In this document: in pieces, positions 17,932 through 26,427 of the stretch
Layout of the letters: the number at the start of each line of letters is the position of its first letter
Numbering within the stretch: the stretch's first letter is position 1
From: Pseudomonas sp. RIT-PI-q
GTDB lineage: Bacteria > Pseudomonadota > Gammaproteobacteria > Pseudomonadales > Pseudomonadaceae
DNA length: 64,000 bases
Reading direction: 5' to 3'
Assembly (NCBI RefSeq): GCF_001297125.1
Contig: NZ_LHPC01000046.1
Coordinates: 78,682-142,681, forward strand
The notes under the pieces: model-generated
What the model saw: the letters and a program-made list of their open reading frames with translations, nothing else
Told to the model about the DNA's origin: nothing
The model's database searches: none
Translations under genes and position numbers: made by a program

Positions 17932-19296
17932 TTAGCCCAGGAGATCGCGCAGGACTTGGGTGAACGCGCGGTTGCTTTCTTCTTCGTCGGCATGGCGCCC
18001 GTCACGCACGACCCACTGGCCATTGACCAGCACATCCCGCACCTGGCGATCGCCACCGGCAAACAACCAACGATTGAGAATCCCGTCGCCGCTGGCGGTT
18101 GCCAGGTACGGATCGTTACCGTCGAGCACCAGCCAATCGGCTCGCTTGCCGACTTCCAGCGCACCAATCGGCTGACCCAGCGCCTGAGCCCCGCCGTCCA
18201 GCGCTGCGTCATACAGCGTGCGGCCAACCATCGGCTGATCGGCGCCATACAAGCGATTACGTCGCTGATCGCGCAGGCGCTGGCCGTATTCCAGCCAGCG
18301 CAGTTCTTCCACCACGCTTAACGACACATGGCTGTCGGAACCGATGCCCATGCGTCCGCCCTGCGCGAGGAAATCCACCGCCGGGAAAATCCCGTCGCCG
18401 AGGTTGGCTTCGGTGGTCAGGCACAAACCGGCGATGGCGCGACTCTTGGCCATCAGCGTGACTTCTTCAGGGTTGGCGTGGGTCGCGTGGACCAGGCACC
18501 AGCGTTGGTCGACGTCGGTATTTTCGTACAACCATTGCAGCGGACGGCGACCGCTCCAGCTCAGGCAGTCATCGACTTCTTTCTGCTGTTCGGCGATGTG
18601 AATGTGCACCGGGCATTGTTTGTCGCTGGCCGCCAGCACTTCGCTGATCTGCTGCGGTGTGACCGCGCGCAACGAGTGGAAACACAGGCCCAGCGACTGC
18701 GCCGGTTGCTGCGCGAGGATCGGCTGCAAACGCGATTGAAGCTTGAGGTAGTTTTCGGTGCTGTTGATGAAGCGGCGTTGGCCTTCGTTCGGGGGCTGGC
18801 CGCCGAAACCGGAATGGCTATAAAGCACCGGCAGCAAGGTCAAACCGATACCGGCGGAACTGGCGGCCTGGCTGATGCGCAGCGCCAGTTCGGCCGGGTC
18901 GGCGTACGGTTGGCCGCTCGTGTCGTGGTGCACATAATGAAATTCCGCGACCGAGGTGTAACCGGCCTTGAGCATTTCGATGTACAGCTGACGAGCGATG
19001 ACGCCGAGCTGGTCCGGGCTGATTTTTCCGACGAGGCGATACATCAAATCGCGCCAGGTCCAGAAACTGTCGTTCGGATTACCCGCCACTTCCGCCAGCC
19101 CGGCCATGGCCCGCTGGAAGGCGTGGGAGTGCAGATTCGGCATACCAGGCAGCAGCGGACCGCTTAGCCGTTCGGCGCCATCTGCAGTGGAATCGGCCTG
19201 GATATGGGTCAAAACGCCTTCGGCGCTGACCTCAAGACGTACATTGTTGGCCCATCCACTAGGCAGCAGCGCGCGTTCGGCAAAGAAGGCGGACAT
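17932..19296 (-). CDS. hutF: Formimidoylglutamate deiminase HutF
   Basis: Deiminates N-formimino-L-glutamate to N-formyl-L-glutamate and ammonia, the fourth step of the pseudomonad histidine pathway. This 454-residue amidohydrolase has the metal motif NLHSHAFQRAMAG (about 56-68), HIHIAEQ for the middle histidine, LVHATH and GIGSDSHVSLS for the catalytic Asp, in the family order. It is transcribed away from hutC with an operator-like TGTATATACA between them. The ATG at 19296 is the first in a good context. HutF with HutG forms the five-step route, so no HutE or formiminotransferase is needed. Confidence 0.95.
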   Translation of the reverse strand: MSAFFAERALLPSGWANNVRLEVSAEGVLTHIQADSTADGAERLSGPLLPGMPNLHSHAFQRAMAGLAEVAGNPNDSFWTWRDLMYRLVGKISPDQLGVIARQLYIEMLKAGYTSVAEFHYVHHDTSGQPYADPAELALRISQAASSAGIGLTLLPVLYSHSGFGGQPPNEGQRRFINSTENYLKLQSRLQPILAQQPAQSLGLCFHSLRAVTPQQISEVLAASDKQCPVHIHIAEQQKEVDDCLSWSGRRPLQWLYENTDVDQRWCLVHATHANPEEVTLMAKSRAIAGLCLTTEANLGDGIFPAVDFLAQGGRMGIGSDSHVSLSVVEELRWLEYGQRLRDQRRNRLYGADQPMVGRTLYDAALDGGAQALGQPIGALEVGKRADWLVLDGNDPYLATASGDGILNRWLFAGGDRQVRDVLVNGQWVVRDGRHADEEESNRAFTQVLRDLLG

Positions 19297-19322
19297 GGTT
19301 CAGCACCCCATCGTGTGTTATT

Positions 19323-19332
19323 TGTATATACA
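19323..19332. promoter_or_regulatory. Probable HutC operator between hutF and hutC
   Basis: The perfect palindrome TGTATATACA fits the TGTA-N2-TACA pattern recognised by HutC in P. fluorescens. It lies 27 bases upstream of hutF and 71 bases upstream of hutC, so it could control hutF and autoregulate hutC. The flanking AGACGT is shared with the hutU operator. Confidence 0.65.
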
Positions 19333-19403
19333 TATACAGACGTTTGCCTGCTCGGTAAACTCCGGCAAGCTAGCAATCTCTTCTCAACGAACAAGGATTA
19401 ACC

Positions 19404-20153
19404 GTGCCGACTCCGCCTGCAGTCTCTCCGTTGGCCGCACACATGGGCGACAGTCCGGCGCCCTTGTACGCCCGCGTCAAACAAATGATCACCCAGCAAA
19501 TCGACAGTGGAAACTGGCCGCCGCACTACCGCGTCCCGTCGGAAAGTGAACTGGTCAGCCAGTTGGGCTTCAGCCGTATGACCATCAACCGCGCCCTGCG
19601 CGAGATGACCGCCGACGGTCTGTTGGTGCGCATGCAAGGTGTCGGCACGTTCGTCGCCGAGCCGAAAAGCCAGTCCGCGCTGTTTGAAGTGCACAACATC
19701 GCCGACGAAATCGCCTCCCGTGGCCATCGCCACACCTGCAAGGTGATCACGCTGGAAGAAGAGGCCGCCGGTTCCGAGCGCGCACTGGCCCTGGACATGC
19801 GCGAAGGCCAGAAGGTCTTCCACTCGCTGATCGTGCATTTCGAGAACGATATCCCGGTGCAAATCGAAGACCGTTTCGTCAACGCGCTGGTCGCTCCGGA
19901 CTACCTCAAGCAGGATTTCACCCTGCAAACGCCGTACGCCTACTTGAACCAGGTGGCACCGCTGACCGAAGGCGAGCACGTGGTCGAGGCGATTCTGGCT
20001 GAGGCGTCCGAATGCAAATTGCTGCAGATTGAAAAGGGCGAGCCGTGCCTGCTGATTCGTCGCCGCACCTGGTCCGGCCGTCAGCCCGTGACCGCCGCCC
20101 GTTTGATCCACCCCGGTTCCCGTCATCGTCTGGAAGGGCGGTTTCATAAATAG
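19404..20153 (+). CDS. hutC: Histidine utilisation repressor HutC
   Basis: A GntR/HutC-family repressor of 249 residues that releases DNA when urocanate binds. The winged helix lies at about 20-85 (YARVKQMITQQIDSG, then PSESELVSQLGFSRMTINRA and LREMTADGLLVRMQGVGTFV). The C-terminal UTRA effector domain covers about 100-240. I use the GTG at 19404 because the MPTPPAVSPL start agrees with known pseudomonad HutC; an ATG at 19443 (MGDSPAPLY) is the alternative. hutD follows 10 bases later. Confidence 0.94.
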   Translation: MPTPPAVSPLAAHMGDSPAPLYARVKQMITQQIDSGNWPPHYRVPSESELVSQLGFSRMTINRALREMTADGLLVRMQGVGTFVAEPKSQSALFEVHNIADEIASRGHRHTCKVITLEEEAAGSERALALDMREGQKVFHSLIVHFENDIPVQIEDRFVNALVAPDYLKQDFTLQTPYAYLNQVAPLTEGEHVVEAILAEASECKLLQIEKGEPCLLIRRRTWSGRQPVTAARLIHPGSRHRLEGRFHK

Positions 20154-20163
20154 AGAGCCATAA

Positions 20164-20733
20164 ATGAGTGAGTTGAAGGTTTTACGCGCAAAAGATTATC
20201 CGCGCATGCCGTGGAAAAACGGCGGCGGCAGCACTGAAGAAATCACCCGCGATGCCGGCACCGGCCTGGATGGGTTTGGCTGGCGCCTGTCGATTGCCGA
20301 TATTGGTGAGTCGGGCGGGTTTTCCACCTTCGCCGGTTACGAGCGGGTGATTACCGTGCTGCAAGGCGATGGCATGACCTTGTCGGTTGATGGCCAAGTC
20401 ACGCGGCCATTGTTACCGATCGATCCATTTGCCTTCAGCGGTGAGAGCCAGGTTTCCTGCACATTGCTCGGCGGGCCGATTCGCGACTTCAACCTGATTT
20501 ACGCGCCGCAGCGGTATAGCGCGCGGTTGCAGTGGCTGGACGGTGAGCAGCGGTTTTTCAGTTCGGCGGGCACCGTGTTGGTGTTCAGTGTCACCGAAGC
20601 GTTGGAAGTGAAGGTGGGTAACAGCGATGCACAACTGGGTCGCCATGATTGCTTGCAACTCGAAGATAACGCTGGGCTGCTGGAAATCTCCAGTAACGGC
20701 CTGTGCTGTGTGATTGAACTGATCGCACGCTGA
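20164..20733 (+). CDS. hutD: HutD family protein
   Basis: A 189-residue cupin-like protein always found with hut genes in pseudomonads. It is proposed to act as a governor limiting hut expression, but the biochemistry is unsettled. The sequence has the typical start LRAKDYPRMPWKNGGGSTEE, with GWRLSIADIGESGGFSTFAGY and later LLGGPIRDFNLIY segments. No metal-binding cupin histidines are evident. It is in the hutC operon (10-base gap). A GAGAGCC site precedes the ATG. Confidence 0.92.
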   Translation: MSELKVLRAKDYPRMPWKNGGGSTEEITRDAGTGLDGFGWRLSIADIGESGGFSTFAGYERVITVLQGDGMTLSVDGQVTRPLLPIDPFAFSGESQVSCTLLGGPIRDFNLIYAPQRYSARLQWLDGEQRFFSSAGTVLVFSVTEALEVKVGNSDAQLGRHDCLQLEDNAGLLEISSNGLCCVIELIAR

Positions 20734-20743
20734 TCCAACATCC

Positions 20744-20836
20744 CTTTCGCGGGCAAGCCTCGCTCCTACAGGTTATTTGTCGTTCCTCGATCGGGGATTG
20801 ACATAAAACCTGTAGGAGCGAGGCTTGCCCGCGAAG
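20744..20836. repeat. REP pair (REPIN), GAGCGAGGCTTGCCCGCGA subtype
   Basis: Inverted copies about 40 bases apart just after hutD, separating hutCD from the hutU promoter. Confidence 0.92.
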
Positions 20837-20876
20837 CTTTTCGCTACTCAAACCCGTTCCCCATCGCGCACCACTT

Positions 20877-20922
20877 TGTTACCGAACGCCCCAGCGTGGC
20901 GCAAAACCACGCTCAAGTAACA
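20877..20922 (+). promoter_or_regulatory. Candidate CbrB enhancer half-sites upstream of hutU
   Basis: TGTTAC (20877-20882) and GTAACA (20917-20922) form inverted half-sites about 115-160 bases before the sigma-54 hutU promoter. CbrB is known to activate hut in P. fluorescens and to bind TGTTAC/GTAACA-type half-sites, though normally with a shorter spacer than the 34 bases here. The position suits an enhancer; the assignment is tentative. Confidence 0.3.
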
Positions 20923-21034
20923 ACTGTCACGCCCTCCGCACAATCCCCCAGAAAAATTTCATCTACGCCAGAACCCTTGATTCAGGCGCTCTCCAGCCCT
21001 TTCAGAATTTTTCTTGAACAGCTATCCAACAAGT

Positions 21035-21050
21035 TGGCCGCCTGATTGCA
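21035..21050 (+). promoter_or_regulatory. Sigma-54 promoter of hutU
   Basis: TGGCCGCCTGATTGCA has the invariant GG and GC with correct spacing and a full TTGCA at -12. The expected start point (about 21061) falls inside the HutC palindrome at 21055-21068. Sigma-54 dependence of the hutU operon through CbrAB is established in P. fluorescens SBW25, which supports the match. Confidence 0.7.
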
Positions 21051-21054
21051 TATG

Positions 21055-21068
21055 CTTGTATGTACAAG
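21055..21068. promoter_or_regulatory. HutC operator at the hutU start point
   Basis: CTTGTATGTACAAG has perfect 6-base arms and fits TGTA-N2-TACA. It lies 5 bases downstream of the -12 element, so HutC bound here would block the start site. The downstream AGACGTATG resembles the flank of the hutF/hutC operator. Confidence 0.72.
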
Positions 21069-21199
21069 TAAAGACGTATGCGTATGAGTCACGAAGACTC
21101 AACCATCGTCCACTGATTCGCCGGTGTGCACTGATGCTCATTGGCTTGCTCGCCCACTGTCTGGGTTGGTTTTGGATTGATTGCTGAGGAGTTCTTTTC

Positions 21200-22867
21200 G
21201 TGACTAAATTTCGTGACGTTGAAATCCGCGCTGCCCGCGGTAACAAACTGACTGCGAAGAGCTGGCTGACTGAAGCGCCGCTGCGCATGCTGATGAACAA
21301 CCTCGACCCGGAAGTCGCCGAGAACCCTAAAGAACTGGTGGTTTACGGTGGTATCGGTCGTGCGGCACGTAACTGGGAATGCTACGACAAGATCGTCGAA
21401 AGCCTGACCAACCTGAACGACGACGAGACCCTGCTGGTGCAATCCGGCAAGCCGGTCGGCGTGTTCAAGACCCACACCAACGCCCCGCGCGTACTGATCG
21501 CCAACTCCAACCTGGTGCCACATTGGGCGAGCTGGGAGCACTTCAACGAACTCGACGCCAAAGGCCTGGCCATGTACGGCCAGATGACCGCCGGCAGCTG
21601 GATCTACATCGGCAGCCAGGGCATCGTCCAGGGCACCTACGAAACCTTCGTCGAAGCCGGTCGCCAGCACTACAACGATGACCTCAAAGGTCGTTGGGTC
21701 CTGACCGCAGGCCTCGGCGGCATGGGCGGCGCTCAACCTCTGGCCGCGACACTGGCCGGCGCTTGCTCGCTGAACATCGAATGCCAGCAGGTCAGCATCG
21801 ACTTCCGCCTGAACAGCCGTTATGTCGACGAGCAAGCCACCGACCTCGACGACGCCCTGGCGCGCATCGAAAAATACACCAAGGAAGGCAAGGCGATCTC
21901 CATCGCTCTGTTGGGCAACGCGGCTGAAATCCTCCCGGAACTGGTCAAGCGTGGCGTGCGCCCGGACATGGTCACCGACCAGACCAGCGCCCACGACCCA
22001 CTCAACGGTTACCTGCCAGCCGGCTGGACCTGGGAAGAATACCGCGCTCGCGCCAAGACCGAGCCTGCTGCCGTGGTCAAGGCCGCCAAGCAATCGATGG
22101 CTGTGCACGTTAAAGCGATGCTCGAATTCCAGAAAATGGGCATTCCGACCTTCGACTACGGCAACAACATCCGTCAAATGGCCCAGGAAGAAGGCGTGGA
22201 AAACGCATTCGACTTCCCAGGCTTTGTACCGGCTTACATCCGTCCACTGTTCTGCCGTGGCATCGGCCCGTTCCGTTGGGCTGCGCTGTCGGGTAACGCT
22301 GAAGACATCTACAAGACCGACGCCAAGGTCAAAGAACTGATCCCGGACGACGCTCACCTGCACAACTGGCTGGACATGGCGCGCGAGCGCATCAGCTTCC
22401 AGGGTCTGCCGGCACGTATCTGCTGGGTTGGCCTGGGCCTGCGCGCCAAGCTCGGCCTGGCGTTCAACGAAATGGTTCGCAGCGGTGAATTGTCCGCGCC
22501 AATCGTGATCGGTCGCGACCACCTGGACTCCGGTTCGGTTGCCAGCCCGAACCGCGAAACCGAATCGATGCAAGACGGTTCTGATGCCGTGTCCGACTGG
22601 CCACTGCTCAACGCCCTGCTCAACACCGCGAGCGGCGCGACCTGGGTTTCCTTGCCCCACGGCGGCGGCGTCGGCATGGGCTTCCCCCAGCACTCGGGCA
22701 TGGTGATTGTCTGCGACGGTACTGACGAAGCGGCCGAGCGTATCGCTCGCGTTCTGCACAACGACCCGGCGACCGGCGTTATGCGTCACGCCGATGCGGG
22801 TTACCAGATCGCGATCGACTGCGCCAAGGAACAAGGCCTGAACCTGCCGATGATCACCGGCAAATAA
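21200..22867 (+). CDS. hutU: Urocanate hydratase
   Basis: Converts urocanate to imidazolone propionate using tightly bound NAD+ as electrophile, the second step of histidine breakdown. The 555-residue protein has normal family length and conserved blocks: YGGIGRAARNWECYDKIV (about 50-67), the NAD-loop region GLGGMGGAQPLAATLAG (about 173-189), the active-site cysteine region FVPAYIRPLFCRGIGPFRW (about 344-362), and SRDH-equivalent VIGRDHLDSGSVASP. The GTG start is preceded by TGAGGAG. A 140-base leader separates it from the predicted sigma-54 start, with the HutC operator at that start. Confidence 0.97.
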   Translation: MTKFRDVEIRAARGNKLTAKSWLTEAPLRMLMNNLDPEVAENPKELVVYGGIGRAARNWECYDKIVESLTNLNDDETLLVQSGKPVGVFKTHTNAPRVLIANSNLVPHWASWEHFNELDAKGLAMYGQMTAGSWIYIGSQGIVQGTYETFVEAGRQHYNDDLKGRWVLTAGLGGMGGAQPLAATLAGACSLNIECQQVSIDFRLNSRYVDEQATDLDDALARIEKYTKEGKAISIALLGNAAEILPELVKRGVRPDMVTDQTSAHDPLNGYLPAGWTWEEYRARAKTEPAAVVKAAKQSMAVHVKAMLEFQKMGIPTFDYGNNIRQMAQEEGVENAFDFPGFVPAYIRPLFCRGIGPFRWAALSGNAEDIYKTDAKVKELIPDDAHLHNWLDMARERISFQGLPARICWVGLGLRAKLGLAFNEMVRSGELSAPIVIGRDHLDSGSVASPNRETESMQDGSDAVSDWPLLNALLNTASGATWVSLPHGGGVGMGFPQHSGMVIVCDGTDEAAERIARVLHNDPATGVMRHADAGYQIAIDCAKEQGLNLPMITGK

Positions 22868-22877
22868 CGCAGAAATA

Positions 22878-22961
22878 CCTGTAGGAGCTGGCTTGCCAGC
22901 GAATGATGCACCACGGTGTGTCAGGAAGGACGCCTTCGCGGGCAAGCCTCGCTCCTACAGG
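22878..22961. repeat. Mixed REP pair with two different subtypes
   Basis: The left copy has the GCTGGC/GCCAGC stem and the right copy is the GCGAGGC/GCCCGC type. They face each other as in other pairs but are not mutual inverses in the stem core. It lies between hutU and the NCS1 transporter gene. Confidence 0.85.
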
Positions 22962-22994
22962 GATCACCCAATAACAATCCACAGAGGTTGAATC

Positions 22995-24467
22995 ATGGCG
23001 GTTAACAGCGATCGTGCAGGCAACAAACCGTTGATCGAGAAACGTTCGATCGACTACATCCCGGAAGCGGAAAGACACGGTCGTCTATTGAGCCAGTTCA
23101 CCCTGTGGATGGGTGCCAACCTGCAAATCACCGCGATTGTCACCGGGGCCCTGGCCGTAGTGCTGGGCGGTGACGTGTTCTGGTCGTTGATCGGTCTGTT
23201 GATCGGGCAACTGCTCGGCGGCGGTGTGATGGCGTTGCATGCCGCACAAGGGCCAAAGCTTGGCCTGCCGCAGATGATCTCCAGCCGCGTGCAGTTCGGC
23301 GTGTATGGCGCGGCCATCCCGATCGTGCTGGTGTGTTTGATGTACCTCGGTTTCACCGCAACGGGAACCGTACTTTCCGGCCAGGCGCTGGGCCAGTTGT
23401 TTGGCGTCAGCGACAGCGTCGGTATCCTTATCTTCGCCAGTGTCATCGTGCTGGTCACGGTGCTCGGTTATCGGGTGATCCATTGGATTGGCCGTGTTGC
23501 CAGTGTCATTGGTGTGATTGCCTTCGTTTCCCTGTTCAGCCGTCTGATGAGCCAGACCGACATTGGCGCACTCCTGCAAATCCGCCACTTCAGCTGGAGC
23601 AGCTTCCTGCTCGCGGTATCTCTTGCCGCGTCCTGGCAGATCGCCTTCGGCCCGTACGTGGCTGACTATTCGCGCTACCTCCCGAGCAAGACGTCCTCGG
23701 TGAAGACCTTTTTCGCCGCTGGCGCAGGTTCGGTCATTGGCGCACAGGTGGCAATGATCCTCGGCGTGTTCGCGGCCGCCTCGGCCAACGGCCAATTTGC
23801 CGGCCACGAAGTCGCCTACATCGTTGGTTTGGGCGGCACCGGTGCCACCGCTGCGCTGCTGTACTTCAGCATCGCGTTCGGCAAGGTCACCATCTCCACG
23901 CTGAACTCGTACGGCAGCTTCATGTGCATTGCGACCGTCATCAGCGGTTTTCGTGGTGATCTGAAAGTATCGCGCTTGCAGCGTCTGGTGTTCGTGCTGG
24001 TCATCGTCGGTGCCGCGACCCTGATGGCGTTGCTCGGTCAGCACTCGTTCCTCGGTGCATTCAAGTCTTTCATCCTGTTCTTGCTCGCCTTCTTTACACC
24101 CTGGAGCGCGATCAACCTGGTGGACTACTACTGCATCACCCGCGAGCGTTATGACGTGCCGGCACTGGCCGATCCAAACGGTCGCTACGGCCGTTGGAAC
24201 GCCCTCGGTATCAGCGTTTATGTCTTCGGTGTGCTGGTGCAGCTGCCGTTCATCTCCACCAAGTTCTACACCGGTCCGCTGGTAGCGGCCCTGGGCGATG
24301 TGGATATTTCCTGGATCATCGGTCTAGTGATTCCCGCTGCCCTGTATTACGTGTGCGCGAAAAAATGGCACAGCCCAGTACCCGATCACCTGATTCTGCC
24401 AGTCGAGCAGGACAGCAATGCAGCACCTATAACAAGCGGGGCCGGTCGCGCTGCGGCGCAGGCCTGA
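22995..24467 (+). CDS. NCS1-family permease, probable urocanate transporter (HutTu-like, CodB relative)
   Basis: A 490-residue inner-membrane permease of the NCS1 (purine-cytosine permease) family with about 12 hydrophobic segments. The N-terminal RSIDYIPEAERHGRLLSQFTLW motif matches the family, and the conserved FGPYVADYSRYLP and TPWSAINLVDYYCITRERYDVPAL segments are present. In P. fluorescens SBW25 the NCS1 gene at this place in hut (once called codB) is a urocanate importer. By position this is its counterpart; the substrate is therefore inferred. An AGAGG site precedes the ATG. Confidence 0.82.
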   Translation: MAVNSDRAGNKPLIEKRSIDYIPEAERHGRLLSQFTLWMGANLQITAIVTGALAVVLGGDVFWSLIGLLIGQLLGGGVMALHAAQGPKLGLPQMISSRVQFGVYGAAIPIVLVCLMYLGFTATGTVLSGQALGQLFGVSDSVGILIFASVIVLVTVLGYRVIHWIGRVASVIGVIAFVSLFSRLMSQTDIGALLQIRHFSWSSFLLAVSLAASWQIAFGPYVADYSRYLPSKTSSVKTFFAAGAGSVIGAQVAMILGVFAAASANGQFAGHEVAYIVGLGGTGATAALLYFSIAFGKVTISTLNSYGSFMCIATVISGFRGDLKVSRLQRLVFVLVIVGAATLMALLGQHSFLGAFKSFILFLLAFFTPWSAINLVDYYCITRERYDVPALADPNGRYGRWNALGISVYVFGVLVQLPFISTKFYTGPLVAALGDVDISWIIGLVIPAALYYVCAKKWHSPVPDHLILPVEQDSNAAPITSGAGRAAAQA

Positions 24468-24536
24468 TTGGACGTGGACAGGGCCTGGATGCCTCTTGAC
24501 TGCCGTAAGCCAATTCATGATTAGGAGCGTCACACA

Positions 24537-25505
24537 ATGAAATCGAACAAGACCCTGCTGACCACATTGCTTTCCATGGGCCTGCTGGCCAGTGCCGGTG
24601 CCACTCAGGCGGCGGGTTGGTGCGAGTCGGGCAAACCGGTGAAATTTGCCGGCCTGAACTGGGAAAGCGCCATGCTGCTGACCGACGTGCTGCAAGTCGT
24701 GTTGGAGAAAGGCTACGACTGCAAGACTGACAGCCTGCCGGGCAACTCCATCACCATGGAAAACGCCCTGAGCAGCAACGACATTCAGATTTTTGCCGAA
24801 GAGTGGGTCGGCCGCAGTGAAGTCTGGAACAAGGCCGAGAAGGCCGGCAAAGTCGTCGGTGTCGGCGCCCCTGTCGTAGGCGCTATCGAAGGCTGGTACG
24901 TGCCGCGTTACGTGATCGAAGGCGACGCCAAGCGTAAGCTGGAGCCGAAGGCACCGGACCTGAAAAACATTGCTGACCTGGCCAAATATTCCGCTGTGTT
25001 CAAGGACGCCGAAGAGCCCTCCAAGGGCCGTTTCTACAACTGCCCGGCGGGCTGGACCTGTGAACTGGACAACAGCGAAATGCTCAAAAGCTATGGCCTG
25101 GAAAGCACCTACACCAACTTCCGTCCGGGCACCGGCCCGGCGCTGGATGCGGCGGTGCTGTCGAGCTACAAGCGTGGCGAGCCGATCCTGTTCTACTACT
25201 GGTCGCCAACCCCGCTGATGGGCCAGGTTGACCTGGTCAAGCTTGAAGAGAAGCCAGGCGTGGACAAGCGCGTGACCATCAAGGTCGGCCTGTCCAAGAC
25301 GTTCCACGAGCAAGCCCCGGAACTGGTGGCTGTGCTGGAAAAGGTCAACCTGCCAATCGACCTGCTGAACCAGAACCTCGGGCGTATGGCCAAAGAGCGG
25401 ATCGAGTCGCCAAAACTGGCCAAGATCTTCTTGAAGGAACATCCTGAAGTCTGGCACGCATGGGTGAGCGACGACGCAGCCAAGAAAATCGACGCGGCCT
25501 TGTAG
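24537..25505 (+). CDS. hutX: Histidine ABC importer, substrate-binding protein
   Basis: A 322-residue periplasmic protein of the glycine-betaine/proline OpuAC type with a signal peptide ending near ATQAAGW (about residue 25). The binding-fold markers are KPVKFAGLNWESAMLLTDV at the start, IQIFAEEWVGRSEVW, and YYWSPTPLMGQVDLVKLEE. In pseudomonads HutXWV brings in histidine with high affinity. The next two genes encode its permease and ATPase. A TTAGGAGCG site lies before the ATG. Two cysteines (FYNCPAGWTC) probably form a disulfide. Confidence 0.9.
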   Translation: MKSNKTLLTTLLSMGLLASAGATQAAGWCESGKPVKFAGLNWESAMLLTDVLQVVLEKGYDCKTDSLPGNSITMENALSSNDIQIFAEEWVGRSEVWNKAEKAGKVVGVGAPVVGAIEGWYVPRYVIEGDAKRKLEPKAPDLKNIADLAKYSAVFKDAEEPSKGRFYNCPAGWTCELDNSEMLKSYGLESTYTNFRPGTGPALDAAVLSSYKRGEPILFYYWSPTPLMGQVDLVKLEEKPGVDKRVTIKVGLSKTFHEQAPELVAVLEKVNLPIDLLNQNLGRMAKERIESPKLAKIFLKEHPEVWHAWVSDDAAKKIDAAL

Positions 25506-25575
25506 GTTGGGCTTCTCCGACTGTCGGCAACGGCGGTCGGACGCTTGATCGCAACCCCTTGATTGAGAGTCTCTT

Positions 25576-26427
25576 ATGTTTCCCGAAAGCTTTACCTTTT
25601 CCATCGCCGACTGGGTCAACGGTTGGGTCGATTCGCTGGTCACCAACTACGGCGACGTGTTCCGGCACATCTCCGACACCCTGTTGTGGGCCATCGTCAA
25701 TCTTGAAGGGCTGCTGCGTGCGGCGCCCTGGTGGCTGATGCTGGCAATCGTGGCGGGCGTTGCCTGGCCCGCGACCCGCAAAGTCGTGACCACCGCCGTG
25801 ATCGTCGGTCTGCTGTTCCTGGTAGGCGCGGTCGGCCTCTGGGACAAGCTGATGCAGACCCTCGCGCTGATGATGGTCGCGACGGTCATTTCGGTGCTGA
25901 TCGGCATCCCGCTGGGCATTCTCTCGGCACGCAGCAATCGCCTGCGTTCGGTGCTGATGCCGTTGCTGGACATCATGCAGACCATGCCGAGTTTCGTGTA
26001 CCTGATCCCGGTGCTGATGCTGTTCGGCCTGGGCAAGGTCCCGGCGATTTTCGCCACCGTGATCTACGCCGCACCACCGCTGATCCGCCTGACCGATCTG
26101 GGCATCCGCCAGGTCGACGGTGAAGTGATGGAAGCCATCAACGCCTTCGGTGCCAACCGCTGGCAGCAACTGTTTGGCGTACAACTTCCACTGGCCCTGC
26201 CGAGCATCATGGCCGGGATCAACCAGACCACCATGATGGCCCTGTCGATGGTCGTGATTGCCTCGATGATCGGTGCTCGCGGCCTGGGCGAAGACGTGTT
26301 GGTGGGGATTCAGACCCTCAACGTCGGACGTGGCCTTGAAGCCGGTCTGGCGATCGTGATTCTGGCAGTGGTGATCGACCGCATTACTCAAGCGTACGGT
26401 CGGCCACGGCATGAGGTGAGCAAATGA
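25576..26427 (+). CDS. hutW: Histidine ABC importer, permease
   Basis: A 283-residue inner-membrane permease of the OpuAB/ProW type, with an N-terminal extension of about 60 residues, then a hydrophobic pair at about 50-90 and a five-helix core. The EAA loop signature is EAINAFGANRWQQLFGVQLPLALPSIMAGI (about 190-219). It starts 71 bases after hutX and overlaps hutV by ATGA, so the two downstream subunits are coupled. Substrate assignment follows from the hut context. Confidence 0.9.
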   Translation: MFPESFTFSIADWVNGWVDSLVTNYGDVFRHISDTLLWAIVNLEGLLRAAPWWLMLAIVAGVAWPATRKVVTTAVIVGLLFLVGAVGLWDKLMQTLALMMVATVISVLIGIPLGILSARSNRLRSVLMPLLDIMQTMPSFVYLIPVLMLFGLGKVPAIFATVIYAAPPLIRLTDLGIRQVDGEVMEAINAFGANRWQQLFGVQLPLALPSIMAGINQTTMMALSMVVIASMIGARGLGEDVLVGIQTLNVGRGLEAGLAIVILAVVIDRITQAYGRPRHEVSK

